A DNA stretch of 64,000 bases from DATFDN01 sp963818885. Its GTDB lineage: Bacteria > Pseudomonadota > Alphaproteobacteria > Acetobacterales > Acetobacteraceae. Position numbers and translations under genes: made by a program. The notes under the pieces are model-generated. The model was not told where the DNA came from. It saw nothing but the letters and a program-made list of their open reading frames with translations, and did no database searches. Location of the stretch: assembly GCA_963818885.1 (NCBI GenBank), contig CAWFTP010000004.1, positions 124,001-188,000 on the forward strand, in the 5' to 3' direction. Shown here in pieces: positions 42,711 through 51,045 of the stretch (position 1 is its first letter; the number at the start of each line of letters is the position of its first letter).

Positions 42711-43448
42711 ATGAGCCTCGCATCCGTCGCTGCCCAGCAGACCGCGCTCGCCGCCGCCGCGCAGGCAGCGAAAGCATCCGCGACCGCCGCCAACACAGCC
42801 TCGGCGACGAGCACCGCCACATCCGCCCAGACCAGCCAGAATGCGCTGACGGGGCTGTCCAGCAATTTCGGCGACTTCCTGAACATGCTGATGACGCAGC
42901 TCCAGAACCAGGATCCGTCGAGCCCTATGGACGGCAACCAGTTCACCCAGGAGCTGGTCGCTTTCTCCGGCGTCGAGCAGCAGATCAACACCAACAGCAG
43001 CCTGACCAGCCTGATCCAGCTCACCCAGGCTGGCCAGGTCATGCAGGGCGCGTCGCTCACCGGCAAACAGGTCCAGGTGCAGTCCAATCAGATTCCGCTG
43101 CAGAACGGCAGCGGCTCCGTGCGGTACACGACGACCACATCGCAGCCGGTCGCCATCGCGATCGCCGATTCGAGCGGCAACATCATACGTACGGCGAGCC
43201 TGACATCGCAGCCGGGCTCGAACAGCTGGACTTGGGATGGCACCAGCAACTCGGGGGCCAAGCTGCCCGACGGCGCCTACAACATCGCGGTCGAGGGCGC
43301 GTCGAGCACCGGCGGCTCCGCCGCGGCGATCCCCTTCACCGTCGGCGGCACCGTGACCGGCACGCAGAACACGACGGCGAACGGCATGCAGCTCCAGCTC
43401 GGCGCGCTCAACGTGGGATTCGGCGCGCTGCAGTCGATGAACGATTGA
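42711..43448 (+). CDS. flgD: Flagellar hook capping protein FlgD
   Basis: 245 residues. Scaffold cap for hook assembly. The N-terminal region is alanine-rich, then NFGDFLNMLMTQLQNQDPSSPMDGNQFTQELVAFSGVEQQI (landmarks MLMTQLQNQDP, MDGNQFTQELV) is the FlgD hallmark. An Ig-like FlgD domain follows with WTWDGTSNSGAKLPDGAYNIAV. GGAGAC lies just before the ATG. It converges with the acyl carrier protein gene, seven bases between stops. Confidence 0.95.
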   Translation: MSLASVAAQQTALAAAAQAAKASATAANTASATSTATSAQTSQNALTGLSSNFGDFLNMLMTQLQNQDPSSPMDGNQFTQELVAFSGVEQQINTNSSLTSLIQLTQAGQVMQGASLTGKQVQVQSNQIPLQNGSGSVRYTTTTSQPVAIAIADSSGNIIRTASLTSQPGSNSWTWDGTSNSGAKLPDGAYNIAVEGASSTGGSAAAIPFTVGGTVTGTQNTTANGMQLQLGALNVGFGALQSMND

Positions 43449-43455
43449 GGCTGCG

Positions 43456-43704
43456 CTAACCCCGCGCCCTCGCCGCCACCACGCGCACCAGGTCGCCGAC
43501 GTTGCGCAGGCTGTCGAGCTCGCGCGTCGTCATCTTGATGCGGAAGCGCTCCTCGGTCGCGATAATGATCTCGATCTGCTTGAACGAATCCCATCCCTCC
43601 ACGTCATGGGCGCACAGCAACGGGGTCAGCTCCATGTCGTCGCGGCTGAACACGTCGCGAAAGATTTCGGTGAGCGCGGTCGTGATCTCGGCCTCTGTCG
43701 GCAC
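43456..43704 (-). CDS. Acyl carrier protein
   Basis: 82 residues. The 4'-phosphopantetheine serine is S40 in GWDSFKQIEIII, the DSxxxxE signature with phenylalanine after serine as in specialised carrier proteins rather than the DSLD of fatty-acid AcpP. It lies three bases after the FkbH-like gene and would be its carrier partner. Specialised ACPs of this type hold glyceryl or short acyl groups for transfer to sugars or polyketides. Location beside flgD and the flagellar run suggests, but does not prove, a flagellar glycan role. Confidence 0.9.
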   Translation of the reverse strand: MPTEAEITTALTEIFRDVFSRDDMELTPLLCAHDVEGWDSFKQIEIIIATEERFRIKMTTRELDSLRNVGDLVRVVAARARG

Positions 43705-43707
43705 CTG

Positions 43708-45594
43708 TCAGCCCTCCGTGACGTGGATGAATGTGCGCGCCGGGCTGAAACCGGCGAGGTCGAGAATGGCGCGGGTGGCCACGTCCTTGGTCGTCTCGAC
43801 GACGGTGAAGCCGAGCTTCGCGTAGTGATCCTTCACCATCGCGTTCTTCTTGGTCGGAATGTACTCGCCGATCAGGCGACACGCACCCAACCGCGTCGCC
43901 TCGGCGACGATCAGGTTCAGCGTCGTCGGCTCGACCTGCCGGCCCAGCACGCGGCAGCTCATCAGCCAGGTGTCGATAAGAAGATCGCCATCCGCCTGCC
44001 GGCGGCCGATGACGATCGCGATCACGCCGTTGTCGCCGAACCGGTCGGCGAGGCGTAGCTGCAACCCGAACGCCGCCGGGTCCTCCATCACCGCGATGAC
44101 GTCCTCGTCGGTGTAGCGCCGCGTCGTCAGGTTGAACTGGTTCGACTTGTTAATGAGCTGGACGATTCGCTTCAGCCCCATCCGATCGAAGCGCCGCGCG
44201 ATCAGCGTCATCTCCAGCCCGCGCAGGTAGGAATCGAGGTCGGTCGAGGAGCCCTTCAGCGCCTTCCGCGCGCGGTTCCCCTGATACTGCGCGGTGCGGT
44301 CGCGGTCCTCCTCGGTAACCGACAGCGCCTCGAAATAGCCGGCATCGGCGAGAGTGCGCGCGTAGCCTGCCGGGTCCTCGCCCACCTCCGGCACCGCGAC
44401 CATCGGTAGCTCCTGTCGCACGAGGTTGCGCTCGAACGGGCTGTCGTCGACGAACACCAACAAATCGAGGCCGATGTTCAGCTCGTGCGCGATCTGGCGG
44501 ATATTGGCCGCCTTGTCGGTCCAGTTGGCGACGAAGCAGGCGATGTCCGGCCGCTTCAGCACCATTTCCGGATGGTGGTCGAACGGCTCGAGCGCGTTCG
44601 CTTCATCGTTCTTGGAGCAGACGGCAAGGATCACGCCGCGGCGCGCTAGTTCCCGGCAATATTCCTGGAACGCGACGTACGCCTCGCCGAGCGGGGAGCC
44701 CTGGCCGACCACGATTCCCTCCAGCCCGTCATCGCCGATCACGCCGCCCCACAACGTGTTGTCGAGATCGAGCACGAGGCACTTCGCCGACCGCCCCTGC
44801 TTCGCGCCGAGCAGGCGGGCGACGAGGTCGCCATACATCGGCGCAGCGAGCGGCGTGACCTCCTGCTTCGAGCGATGCCACAGGCCGGGATCGTGCCACG
44901 CAGCGATGCCGTCGAGCGCGGCGCGAGTGTCGAGCGCAAGCAGGTCGACGCCCTCCTGCTCCGCCATCGCGCGCAGCGCCTCGTTCAGCCGGGCGACGAA
45001 GCGGGCGCGCGAGCCGGGGAGCCGCTGCTCGTTCGAGCCGAGCACCGGCAGATGCACCGGCAGCGCGGTCTGCTGGATCAGCGGGCATGCGAAGGATCGG
45101 CGCGCGAGCCACCACGTGTCCCGGATGGTGCCGGCGACCTCCGCGAGCGCGGCTTCGGCGTCTGCCTCGTTCATCGCGGCGGTGACGCCGGCGGCGAGAT
45201 AATGCGCATCCAAGGCGAGCAGGATCGCGGTGGGTGCGAAAGCGTGCAGCCCCGACTCGGGCTCCGCCAGTTCCTGGCGGTACTGCCCGTATTCGTTCTC
45301 GTAGGTCTCGATCCACAGGCCGCGCCGCAGTCCGCCGACGCGGATTCCCGCGTGCAGATGCGCCATGGTCGCGGAACCGAGCAGGGCGAGGCGGACCGGT
45401 TCCCCGGTAATCTCGGCGGGTGACGCGGGGAAGCGGCGCCGAACCGCCTCGTCGAGTGCGTTGGTCAGGACGAAGTCGAGCCGGGCGTTGGCGAGCCGCA
45501 CCGCATGACCCCACGCGGAGGCGGGGTCGGCGCGAAACGCGCGCAGCCGGGGGCGGAAATCGGGGTCGGGCGGGAGCCAGATGAGGGTTGTCAT
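43708..45594 (-). CDS. FkbH-like HAD-IIIC family protein
   Basis: 628 residues in three parts. Residues about 1-265 are an SGNH-like/FkbH N-terminal region (LALLGSATMAHL, ETYENEYGQYRQE). The HAD-IIIC phosphatase domain starts KCLVLDLDNTLWGGVIGDDG with D276 and D278, and continues with AVCSKNDEANA and LLVFVDDSPFERNLVRQ. A GNAT-like C-terminal domain has DNGVIAIVIGRR and WLMSCRVLGRQVE. FkbH enzymes dephosphorylate 1,3-bisphosphoglycerate and load glycerate onto an ACP; the ACP gene follows directly. The length and all motifs are intact. Role here probably sugar decoration. Confidence 0.92.
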   Translation of the reverse strand: MTTLIWLPPDPDFRPRLRAFRADPASAWGHAVRLANARLDFVLTNALDEAVRRRFPASPAEITGEPVRLALLGSATMAHLHAGIRVGGLRRGLWIETYENEYGQYRQELAEPESGLHAFAPTAILLALDAHYLAAGVTAAMNEADAEAALAEVAGTIRDTWWLARRSFACPLIQQTALPVHLPVLGSNEQRLPGSRARFVARLNEALRAMAEQEGVDLLALDTRAALDGIAAWHDPGLWHRSKQEVTPLAAPMYGDLVARLLGAKQGRSAKCLVLDLDNTLWGGVIGDDGLEGIVVGQGSPLGEAYVAFQEYCRELARRGVILAVCSKNDEANALEPFDHHPEMVLKRPDIACFVANWTDKAANIRQIAHELNIGLDLLVFVDDSPFERNLVRQELPMVAVPEVGEDPAGYARTLADAGYFEALSVTEEDRDRTAQYQGNRARKALKGSSTDLDSYLRGLEMTLIARRFDRMGLKRIVQLINKSNQFNLTTRRYTDEDVIAVMEDPAAFGLQLRLADRFGDNGVIAIVIGRRQADGDLLIDTWLMSCRVLGRQVEPTTLNLIVAEATRLGACRLIGEYIPTKKNAMVKDHYAKLGFTVVETTKDVATRAILDLAGFSPARTFIHVTEG

Positions 45595-45601
45595 CGCAGA
45601 G

Positions 45602-47185
45602 TCAATGCCGGAAGTGACGCATCCCGGTAAACACCATCGCTACACCCGCGGCGTCGGCAGCGGCGATGACGTCGGCATCGCGAATGGAGCCACCCGGCTG
45701 GATCACCGCCGTCGCACCCGCCGCGACCACAGCCTCCAGCCCGTCGGCGAAGGGGAAGAAGGCGTCGGAGGCGACGACGCTGCCACAGGCCAGCGTCTCT
45801 GCGATCCCGGCGGCCTTCGCCGCCTCCTCGCTCTTGAACGCGGCGATGCGCGCCGAATCAACCCGGCTCATCTGTCCGGCGCCGATGCCGACCGTCGCGC
45901 CGTCTTTGGCGTACACGATCGCGTTCGACTTCACGTGCTTGCAGACACGGAAGGCGAACATGAGATCGGCCAGCTCGCGGTCGGTGGGCGAACGCCTCGT
46001 CACCACCTTGAGCGCCTCCGCCGTGATCCGCCCCGCATCGCGGGTCTGCACGAGGAACCCGCCGGCGACGCTGCGCACCATCTTGCCGGGCGCCGCCGGA
46101 TCGGGAAGTCCCCCGGTCAATAGCAGGCGCAGATTCTTCTTCCGGGCAAGCACGGCGCGCGCGTCGGCATTCGCGTCGGGCGCGACGATCACCTCGGTGA
46201 AGATCGAAGCGATCCGCTCCGCCGCCGCCCCGTCGACCGGGCGGTTGAGCGCGACGATGCCGCCATAGGCGGAGACCGGATCGCAGCGCAGCGCCTTCTC
46301 CCATGCCTCGCCGAGCGTAGCGCCCAGCGCCACGCCGCAGGGGTTGGCGTGCTTGACGATCGCCACCGCCGGCTCGTTGAACTCGGCGACACACTCGAAC
46401 GCAGCGTCGGTGTCGTTGAGATTGTTGTAGGACAGCTCCTTGCCCTGAGCCTGTGTCGCGGTGGCGACGCCCGGCCGCGTGCCAGTTACATAGAAGGCCG
46501 CCACCTGATGGGGATTTTCTCCATAGCGGAGCGTCTGCCGCAACGTGCCGGAGAGCGTCAGGCGCGGCGGAAATTCCTCCTGCTCACGCTCGGCGAACCA
46601 TGCCGCCACGGCCGCATCGTACGCGGCGGTACGCGCGTAGGCCGCGCCCGCAAAGCGGCGACGCAGGTCGAGCGTCGTGCCCCCATGCTTCTCTAGTTCG
46701 TCCAGCACGGACTGGTACTGGCCGGGCTCAACCACCACCACGACGAAGTCGTGGTTCTTGGCGGCTGCACGGATCAGCGCAGGGCCACCGATGTCAATGT
46801 TCTCGACGCAGTCTTCCGCGGGTGCGCCGGCGGCGACTGTCGCCTCGAACGGGTAGAGATTGACTGCGACGAGGTCGATCGGCGCAATCGCGTGCGCCTC
46901 CATCTGCGCCACATGCTCGGGAAGGTCCCGCCGGCCGAGGATGCCCCCGTGGATCTGCGGCACCAGCGTCTTCACCCGCCCGTCCAGGATCTCCGGAAAG
47001 CCGGTGTGCTCGGAAACCTCGGTCACCGCAATTCCAGCCCCGCGCAGCGTGCGCGCCGAACCTCCGGTGGAGAGAATTTGCACACCAAGCGCGGCCAGGG
47101 CCTGGGCGAAGGGGACAAGGCCGGCCTTGTCGGAAACGGAGATCAGTGCGCGGCGGATGGAGGCAATGTCGGGCATGGCGGCCAC
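45602..47185 (-). CDS. purH: Bifunctional AICAR transformylase/IMP cyclohydrolase
   Basis: Last two steps of IMP synthesis. 527 residues, full length. N-terminal MGS-like cyclohydrolase domain (ALISVSDKAGLVPFAQAL, ILSTGGSARTL, DGRVKTLVPQIHGGIL, NLYPFEATV). C-terminal transformylase domain with LRYGENPHQVAAFY, AIVKHANPCGVALG, AYGGIVALNRPVD, KSNAIVYAKDGATVGIGAGQMSRVDS and DAFFPFADGLE. The start is 47185, or 47176 at a second ATG. The GT4 gene upstream appears to run into it only because of a frame shift at its end. Housekeeping gene with no obvious tie to neighbours. Confidence 0.97.
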   Translation of the reverse strand: MAAMPDIASIRRALISVSDKAGLVPFAQALAALGVQILSTGGSARTLRGAGIAVTEVSEHTGFPEILDGRVKTLVPQIHGGILGRRDLPEHVAQMEAHAIAPIDLVAVNLYPFEATVAAGAPAEDCVENIDIGGPALIRAAAKNHDFVVVVVEPGQYQSVLDELEKHGGTTLDLRRRFAGAAYARTAAYDAAVAAWFAEREQEEFPPRLTLSGTLRQTLRYGENPHQVAAFYVTGTRPGVATATQAQGKELSYNNLNDTDAAFECVAEFNEPAVAIVKHANPCGVALGATLGEAWEKALRCDPVSAYGGIVALNRPVDGAAAERIASIFTEVIVAPDANADARAVLARKKNLRLLLTGGLPDPAAPGKMVRSVAGGFLVQTRDAGRITAEALKVVTRRSPTDRELADLMFAFRVCKHVKSNAIVYAKDGATVGIGAGQMSRVDSARIAAFKSEEAAKAAGIAETLACGSVVASDAFFPFADGLEAVVAAGATAVIQPGGSIRDADVIAAADAAGVAMVFTGMRHFRH

Positions 47186-47191
47186 GTAACG

Positions 47192-48296
47192 CTACAGCCC
47201 CAGAAGGTCCAGCGTCCGCGCAAGCACCTTCGAATTCGTCATAGAGTTCGAGGGCCCTGGCACGTCCCGCCGTGCCCATGCGCCCGCGCAGCGCCGGATC
47301 GCCGGCAAGGCGCCGCAGCGCGTCGCTGAGCGGAGCGACTTCGCGCGGTCGGACCAGCAGGCCAGTCTTGCCCTCCAGGACCTGCTCGCGCGGACCCGGG
47401 ATGTCGCTTGCGATCACCGGGAGGCCGGCCAGCATCCCCTCGATCACCGTCATCGGAAGTGCCTCGGTGTAGCTCGGCAGCACGAAAATGTCCGATGCAG
47501 CGAGCAGCGCCGGGACGTCCTCGCGATAGCCCAGCATCCGGAGACGGTCGCCGAGACCGCTGCCGGCGAGCAGCGCGGCCATGTCGTCACCGCGATCACT
47601 CTCGAGCCGCTCTCCGGCGACCCAGAGTTCCACATCCTCCGCATCGCGCATCGCCTCGGCCAGTTCGGGATAGCCCTTGGGGCGCACGAGGCGCGAAACG
47701 GCGAGCGCGACCACCTGTTCGTCGGCGACGCCGAGTTCTGCGCGAACGCGCGCCCGCGCTGCGGGATCCGGGCGGAAGATCGTGGGATCGCGCCCGTTGC
47801 CGACCCCGACCGCCCGTGCGTTGATCCCGAGCCGGCGGGCATCCGCTGCCTCCTTGGCCGAGACAGTCATGTACACATCGGTCACCCGGCCGCCGAGCCA
47901 CTCCATGGCGAGCCCGGCAGCCCGCCGCGGCACGGCGCCAGGGACGTTGAACCAGAAGCCGTGCCCGGTATAGGCGATGCACGGCACGCCGGCGGTGCGC
48001 GCGGCGATGCGGGCAAGGAAGCCGCTGATCGGCATGTGCGCGTGCACGAGATCGGGCTTCTCGGCGCGGAACAGCGCGACCATGGCTTGAAACGCCCGCC
48101 AATGGGCGGTCACCGACATGGTCCGCTCCAACGGTAATCCGATGACACGAAACCCCTCCTCGCGCACCCCGTCGAGCAGCGCACCCTCGGCGCAGGCGCC
48201 GATGACCTGGTGGCCACGCGCGCGGATGGCGCGCATCAGCGGCAGCAGGAAGTGCCGCAGCGAGAAGTCGACATTGGTGACCTCGATGACCTTCAC
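47192..48296 (-). CDS. Family 4 glycosyltransferase (one frame shift near the end)
   Basis: About 367 residues once corrected; GTG start overlaps the sensor kinase stop (GTGA). GT-B fold: N-terminal FSLRHFLLPLMRAIRARGHQVIGACAEG, VHAHMPISGFLARIAARTAGVP, YTGHGFWFNVPGAVPRRAAGLAMEW; C-terminal donor domain with VSRLVRPKGYPELAEAM, LGYREDVPALLAASDIFVLPSYTEALPMTVIEGMLAGLPVIAS. As written, the frame continues past ALELYDEF into purH, giving 500 residues. Removing one T at about 47239 restores YDESKVLARTLDLLGL and a TAG at 47192-47194, a family-like end. Probably an exopolysaccharide or lipid-linked glycan transferase; the substrate is unknown. Confidence 0.88.
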
Positions 48297-49630
48297 GCGG
48301 GCAGCGTCGCGACCGCGCGCAGCCCGCCGGTCGGGCGATTCGCTAGCGTCACGTCCCCGCCATGCGCGCGCAGGATGTTGCGCGCGATCGGCAGGCCGAG
48401 CCCGACGCCACCCGTCTCGCGGCTGCGGCTCGGCTCGCCGCGATGGAACGGCTCGAAGACACGCTTCAGCTCGCCAGCCGGGATGCCGGGACCATCATCC
48501 TCCACCTCCACCGTCAGCATCCCGTCCATCACCGGATTGAGCCGCACGCGCGCGCCGCCGGCGTAGTTCACCGCATTGGCGACGAGATTGGCGAAGGCGC
48601 GCTTAAGGCCGAGCGGGCGGGCCCGCACGACGAGATGCGACGGCCCCTCATAAGCGAGGCTGTCGGCCGCCTCCGGACGCGCATCACCTGCTTCGTCGAG
48701 CACCGTGCGCAGCAGTTCCGGCAGGTCGAGCGCGGTGACCGGCTCGCTCCCCTTGGCGTCGCGGCCGAACGCCAAGGTCGCCGAGACCATCGCCTCCAGC
48801 TCCTCAAGATCGGCAAGCATCTTGCGGCGCTGCTCGTCGTCCTCGATGAACTCGGTGCGCAGTTTCAGGCGGGTGATCGGCGTGCGCAGATCGTGGCCGA
48901 TCGCGGTCAGCAGCTCGGTGCGGTCGGCGACGAAACGGCGGATGCGCGCGGCCATTGTGTTGAACGCCGCCGAGGCGGTCGCGACCTCCGAGGGGCCGTC
49001 CTCCGGGAGCGGCGCAGCGTTCACGTCGCGGCCCAGCGCCTCGGCGGCGGCGGCGAGCGTGCGGACGGGCGCGGTCAGCCGGCGCACCGCCCACAAGGTC
49101 AGGATCGCGGCGACCACCGTCATCAAAAGGAACGCAATCAGGAAGGTGGGCGAATGCCACGGCCGCGGCGGCGGCATCGGGGCAGTGATGTTCAGCCACT
49201 CCCCGTCGGGCAGCCGCAGCCCGATGACGACCGTGGGCGCCGGCGGCCCGCCGCGGATCTCGATCTGCCGCGGGCGAAACCGGGGCGGCATCGGCACTAG
49301 GTTCATGCTGACACGCAGCAACCGGTGCTCGGCGAAGTTGGTGTCCGGCAGCTGCGTGATGGGCGGCCCGTCGGAGAGTTCGCCGTCAAGGCCGCGGGGC
49401 ACCGGGAGGTCGTGCAGCAATGCTGCCCGCTGTTCCGGGGCGGTCAGGACCACCGCCCGATAAAGGCCCATCACCCGCTCCGCCGCAGTGCGCGCTTGTG
49501 CAAGGCGCTGCACGTCCAGTCGATCGAACGCATGGATCGTAAGACCGAGGGCCTGCACCACGGCGAGGCCGAGCAACAACACGACCGCCGTGCGCGCCGC
49601 CAGGCTGCGCGGCCATAGGCGCAGCCGCAT
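48293..49630 (-). CDS. EnvZ-type sensor histidine kinase
   Basis: 445 residues from ATG 49630. Membrane helices at about 12-32 and 163-183 flank a periplasmic sensor of about 130 residues containing PMPPRFRPRQIEIRGGPPAP. A HAMP domain follows (RRLTAPVRTLAAAAEALGRDV), then the H-box with H246 in LTAIGHDLRTPITRLKLR, N-box LVANAVNYAGG, and G-boxes VEDDGPGIP and TGGVGLGLPIARNI. All kinase motifs are intact. It follows the response regulator gene by one base and overlaps the GT4 start. The stimulus is unknown. Confidence 0.95.
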   Translation of the reverse strand: MRLRLWPRSLAARTAVVLLLGLAVVQALGLTIHAFDRLDVQRLAQARTAAERVMGLYRAVVLTAPEQRAALLHDLPVPRGLDGELSDGPPITQLPDTNFAEHRLLRVSMNLVPMPPRFRPRQIEIRGGPPAPTVVIGLRLPDGEWLNITAPMPPPRPWHSPTFLIAFLLMTVVAAILTLWAVRRLTAPVRTLAAAAEALGRDVNAAPLPEDGPSEVATASAAFNTMAARIRRFVADRTELLTAIGHDLRTPITRLKLRTEFIEDDEQRRKMLADLEELEAMVSATLAFGRDAKGSEPVTALDLPELLRTVLDEAGDARPEAADSLAYEGPSHLVVRARPLGLKRAFANLVANAVNYAGGARVRLNPVMDGMLTVEVEDDGPGIPAGELKRVFEPFHRGEPSRSRETGGVGLGLPIARNILRAHGGDVTLANRPTGGLRAVATLPA

Positions 49631-49631
49631 A

Positions 49632-50351
49632 TCAGAGACGTTCGACGGTGGTCGCCAGCACGTAGCCGCCGCCCCGCACGGTCTTGATGAGCTGGGAGTT
49701 GCGCCCGTCATCCTCGAGCTTGCGGCGCAGCCGGCTGATGGCGACGTCGATCGCCCGGTCGAACGGCCCGGCCTGGCGCCCACGCAGCAGGTCGAGCAGC
49801 ATGTCGCGCGTCAGCACCCGGTTGGGCCGGTCAAGCAACGCCACCAGCAGGTCGTATTCGCCGCCGGTCAGCGCGACCTCCGCCCCGTCCGGATTGAGCA
49901 GGCGGCGCCTCCCGGGATCGAGCGTCCAGCCCGCGAAGCGCAGACTGCGTCCAGGCAACTCCGTCCGGCGCTCGGCTTGGTCGCCGGCCCGGCGGAGCAC
50001 CGCACGGATGCGCGCCAGCAGCTCGCGAGGGTTGAACGGCTTCGGCAGGTAGTCGTCCGCCCCGAGCTCCAGCCCGATGATGCGGTCGGTTTCCTCGGCC
50101 ATTGCGGTCAGCATGACGATCGGCACGTCCGACTGTGCGCGCATCCAGCGCGCGAGGTCGAGCCCGCTTTCGCCGGGAAGCATGAGGTCGAGCACGACGA
50201 GATGGTAGTGTCCGGCCGTCCAGGCGCGCCGCGCCTCCCGCCCATCGCGCGCCGCCGTGACCCGGAGCTGGTGGCGCTCGAGGAACTTGCCGAGCAGGTC
50301 GCGGATCTCCCGGTCGTCATCGACGATGAGGATGTGCGGAGTCTGCTCCAT
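49632..50351 (-). CDS. OmpR-family response regulator
   Basis: 239 residues from ATG 50351 (MEQTPHILIVDDD). Receiver domain with acidic pocket DDD at 11-13, phospho-acceptor D55 in VVLDLMLPGESG, and lysine in YLPKPFNPRELL. C-terminal winged-helix DNA-binding domain (VALTGGEYDLLVALLDRPNRVLTRDMLL, RRKLEDDGRNSQLIKTVRGGGYVL). Partner of the kinase one base downstream. Divergent from the secreted PepSY-like gene 141 bases away, which is its likely target. Confidence 0.96.
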   Translation of the reverse strand: MEQTPHILIVDDDREIRDLLGKFLERHQLRVTAARDGREARRAWTAGHYHLVVLDLMLPGESGLDLARWMRAQSDVPIVMLTAMAEETDRIIGLELGADDYLPKPFNPRELLARIRAVLRRAGDQAERRTELPGRSLRFAGWTLDPGRRRLLNPDGAEVALTGGEYDLLVALLDRPNRVLTRDMLLDLLRGRQAGPFDRAIDVAISRLRRKLEDDGRNSQLIKTVRGGGYVLATTVERL

Positions 50352-50492
50352 AAGCAGAGAATAGGCGGACCGATGCGCGAGCGTGAGGGTGTGTTGCACT
50401 CCGTCGCAATTCGTCGCGCCGGCGACAAACCGCGGAGAATCGGGCGGGCCATGTGGAGTGCGTCCAACTTGGCCCCAAGGAGACAGCACCCA
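50352..50492. promoter_or_regulatory. Divergent region, response regulator / PepSY-like gene
   Basis: 141 bases that must hold both promoters and probably the regulator's own binding sites. AAGGAGAC near 50477-50484 is the ribosome site of the plus-strand gene. No direct repeat pair of OmpR type was clear by eye. Confidence 0.45.
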
Positions 50493-50979
50493 ATGCGCAA
50501 GCCCCTGATGTTCGCCGCCGCCGGCTTGACCCTCGCCGCCGGCGGGGTCGCCTTTGCCCAGTCGGGGGTCCGGTCGGCACCTCCGCCACCAGCGCGCCCG
50601 GCCATGACCGACGCGACGCCGCCCGCGCCCCCGCCCCCGCCGCATCCCGAATGGGAATGGGTACATGGGAATGGGCTGGTGGCACCATCGCGGCGGTCAC
50701 GGCCCAGAGCGCGCCGACTGGCACCGCCGCGCGATGCCGTTCGAACCGGGTACATTCGCCCTGTTCGCTCACCAGGCCGACAAGCACCTCACCACGGCCG
50801 ACGTGCAGACGATCGCGCAGGGCATCCTGCTGATGAATGGCCAGCATGACTGGAAGGTGGGCCAGGTCGAGGCCGGGGCGAACCATCAGGTGACCTTCGC
50901 CTACACGGCGCCGGATGGCACTGTGATCGCGAAATTCTCGATCGACCAGCAGACCGGACGCATAAGCCGCGTCGGATAA
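50493..50979 (+). pseudogene. Secreted PepSY-like protein, one frame shift
   Basis: Start ATG 50493 with a strong AAGGAGAC. Signal peptide MRKPLMFAAAGLTLAAGGVAFAQ, then a proline-rich stretch (PPPPARP, PPAPPPPPHPEWEW). The initial frame then becomes arginine-rich noise, while the frame one base on carries MGMGWWHHRGGHGPERADW, a histidine-rich patch, and DVQTIAQGILLMNGQHDW ... TFAYTAPDGTVIAKFSIDQQTGRISRVG, the look of a PepSY-type periplasmic domain. The change lies at about 50650-50664 among GGGAATGGG repeats and equals one extra base. Corrected length is about 161 residues. Likely controlled by the divergent two-component pair. Confidence 0.75.
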
Positions 50980-51045
50980 CTCGGCAGTAAAGGGCCGTGC
51001 CGCGGTCGTAAGCCTTCCTTCACCAACCGGCCCGACACTGGCGCG

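Noticed and set aside
46794..47191. C-terminal extension of the GT4 protein reading into purH
   Set aside because: Sequence after ALELYDEF is arginine/alanine-rich frame noise over a conserved purH N-terminus; one extra base explains it.
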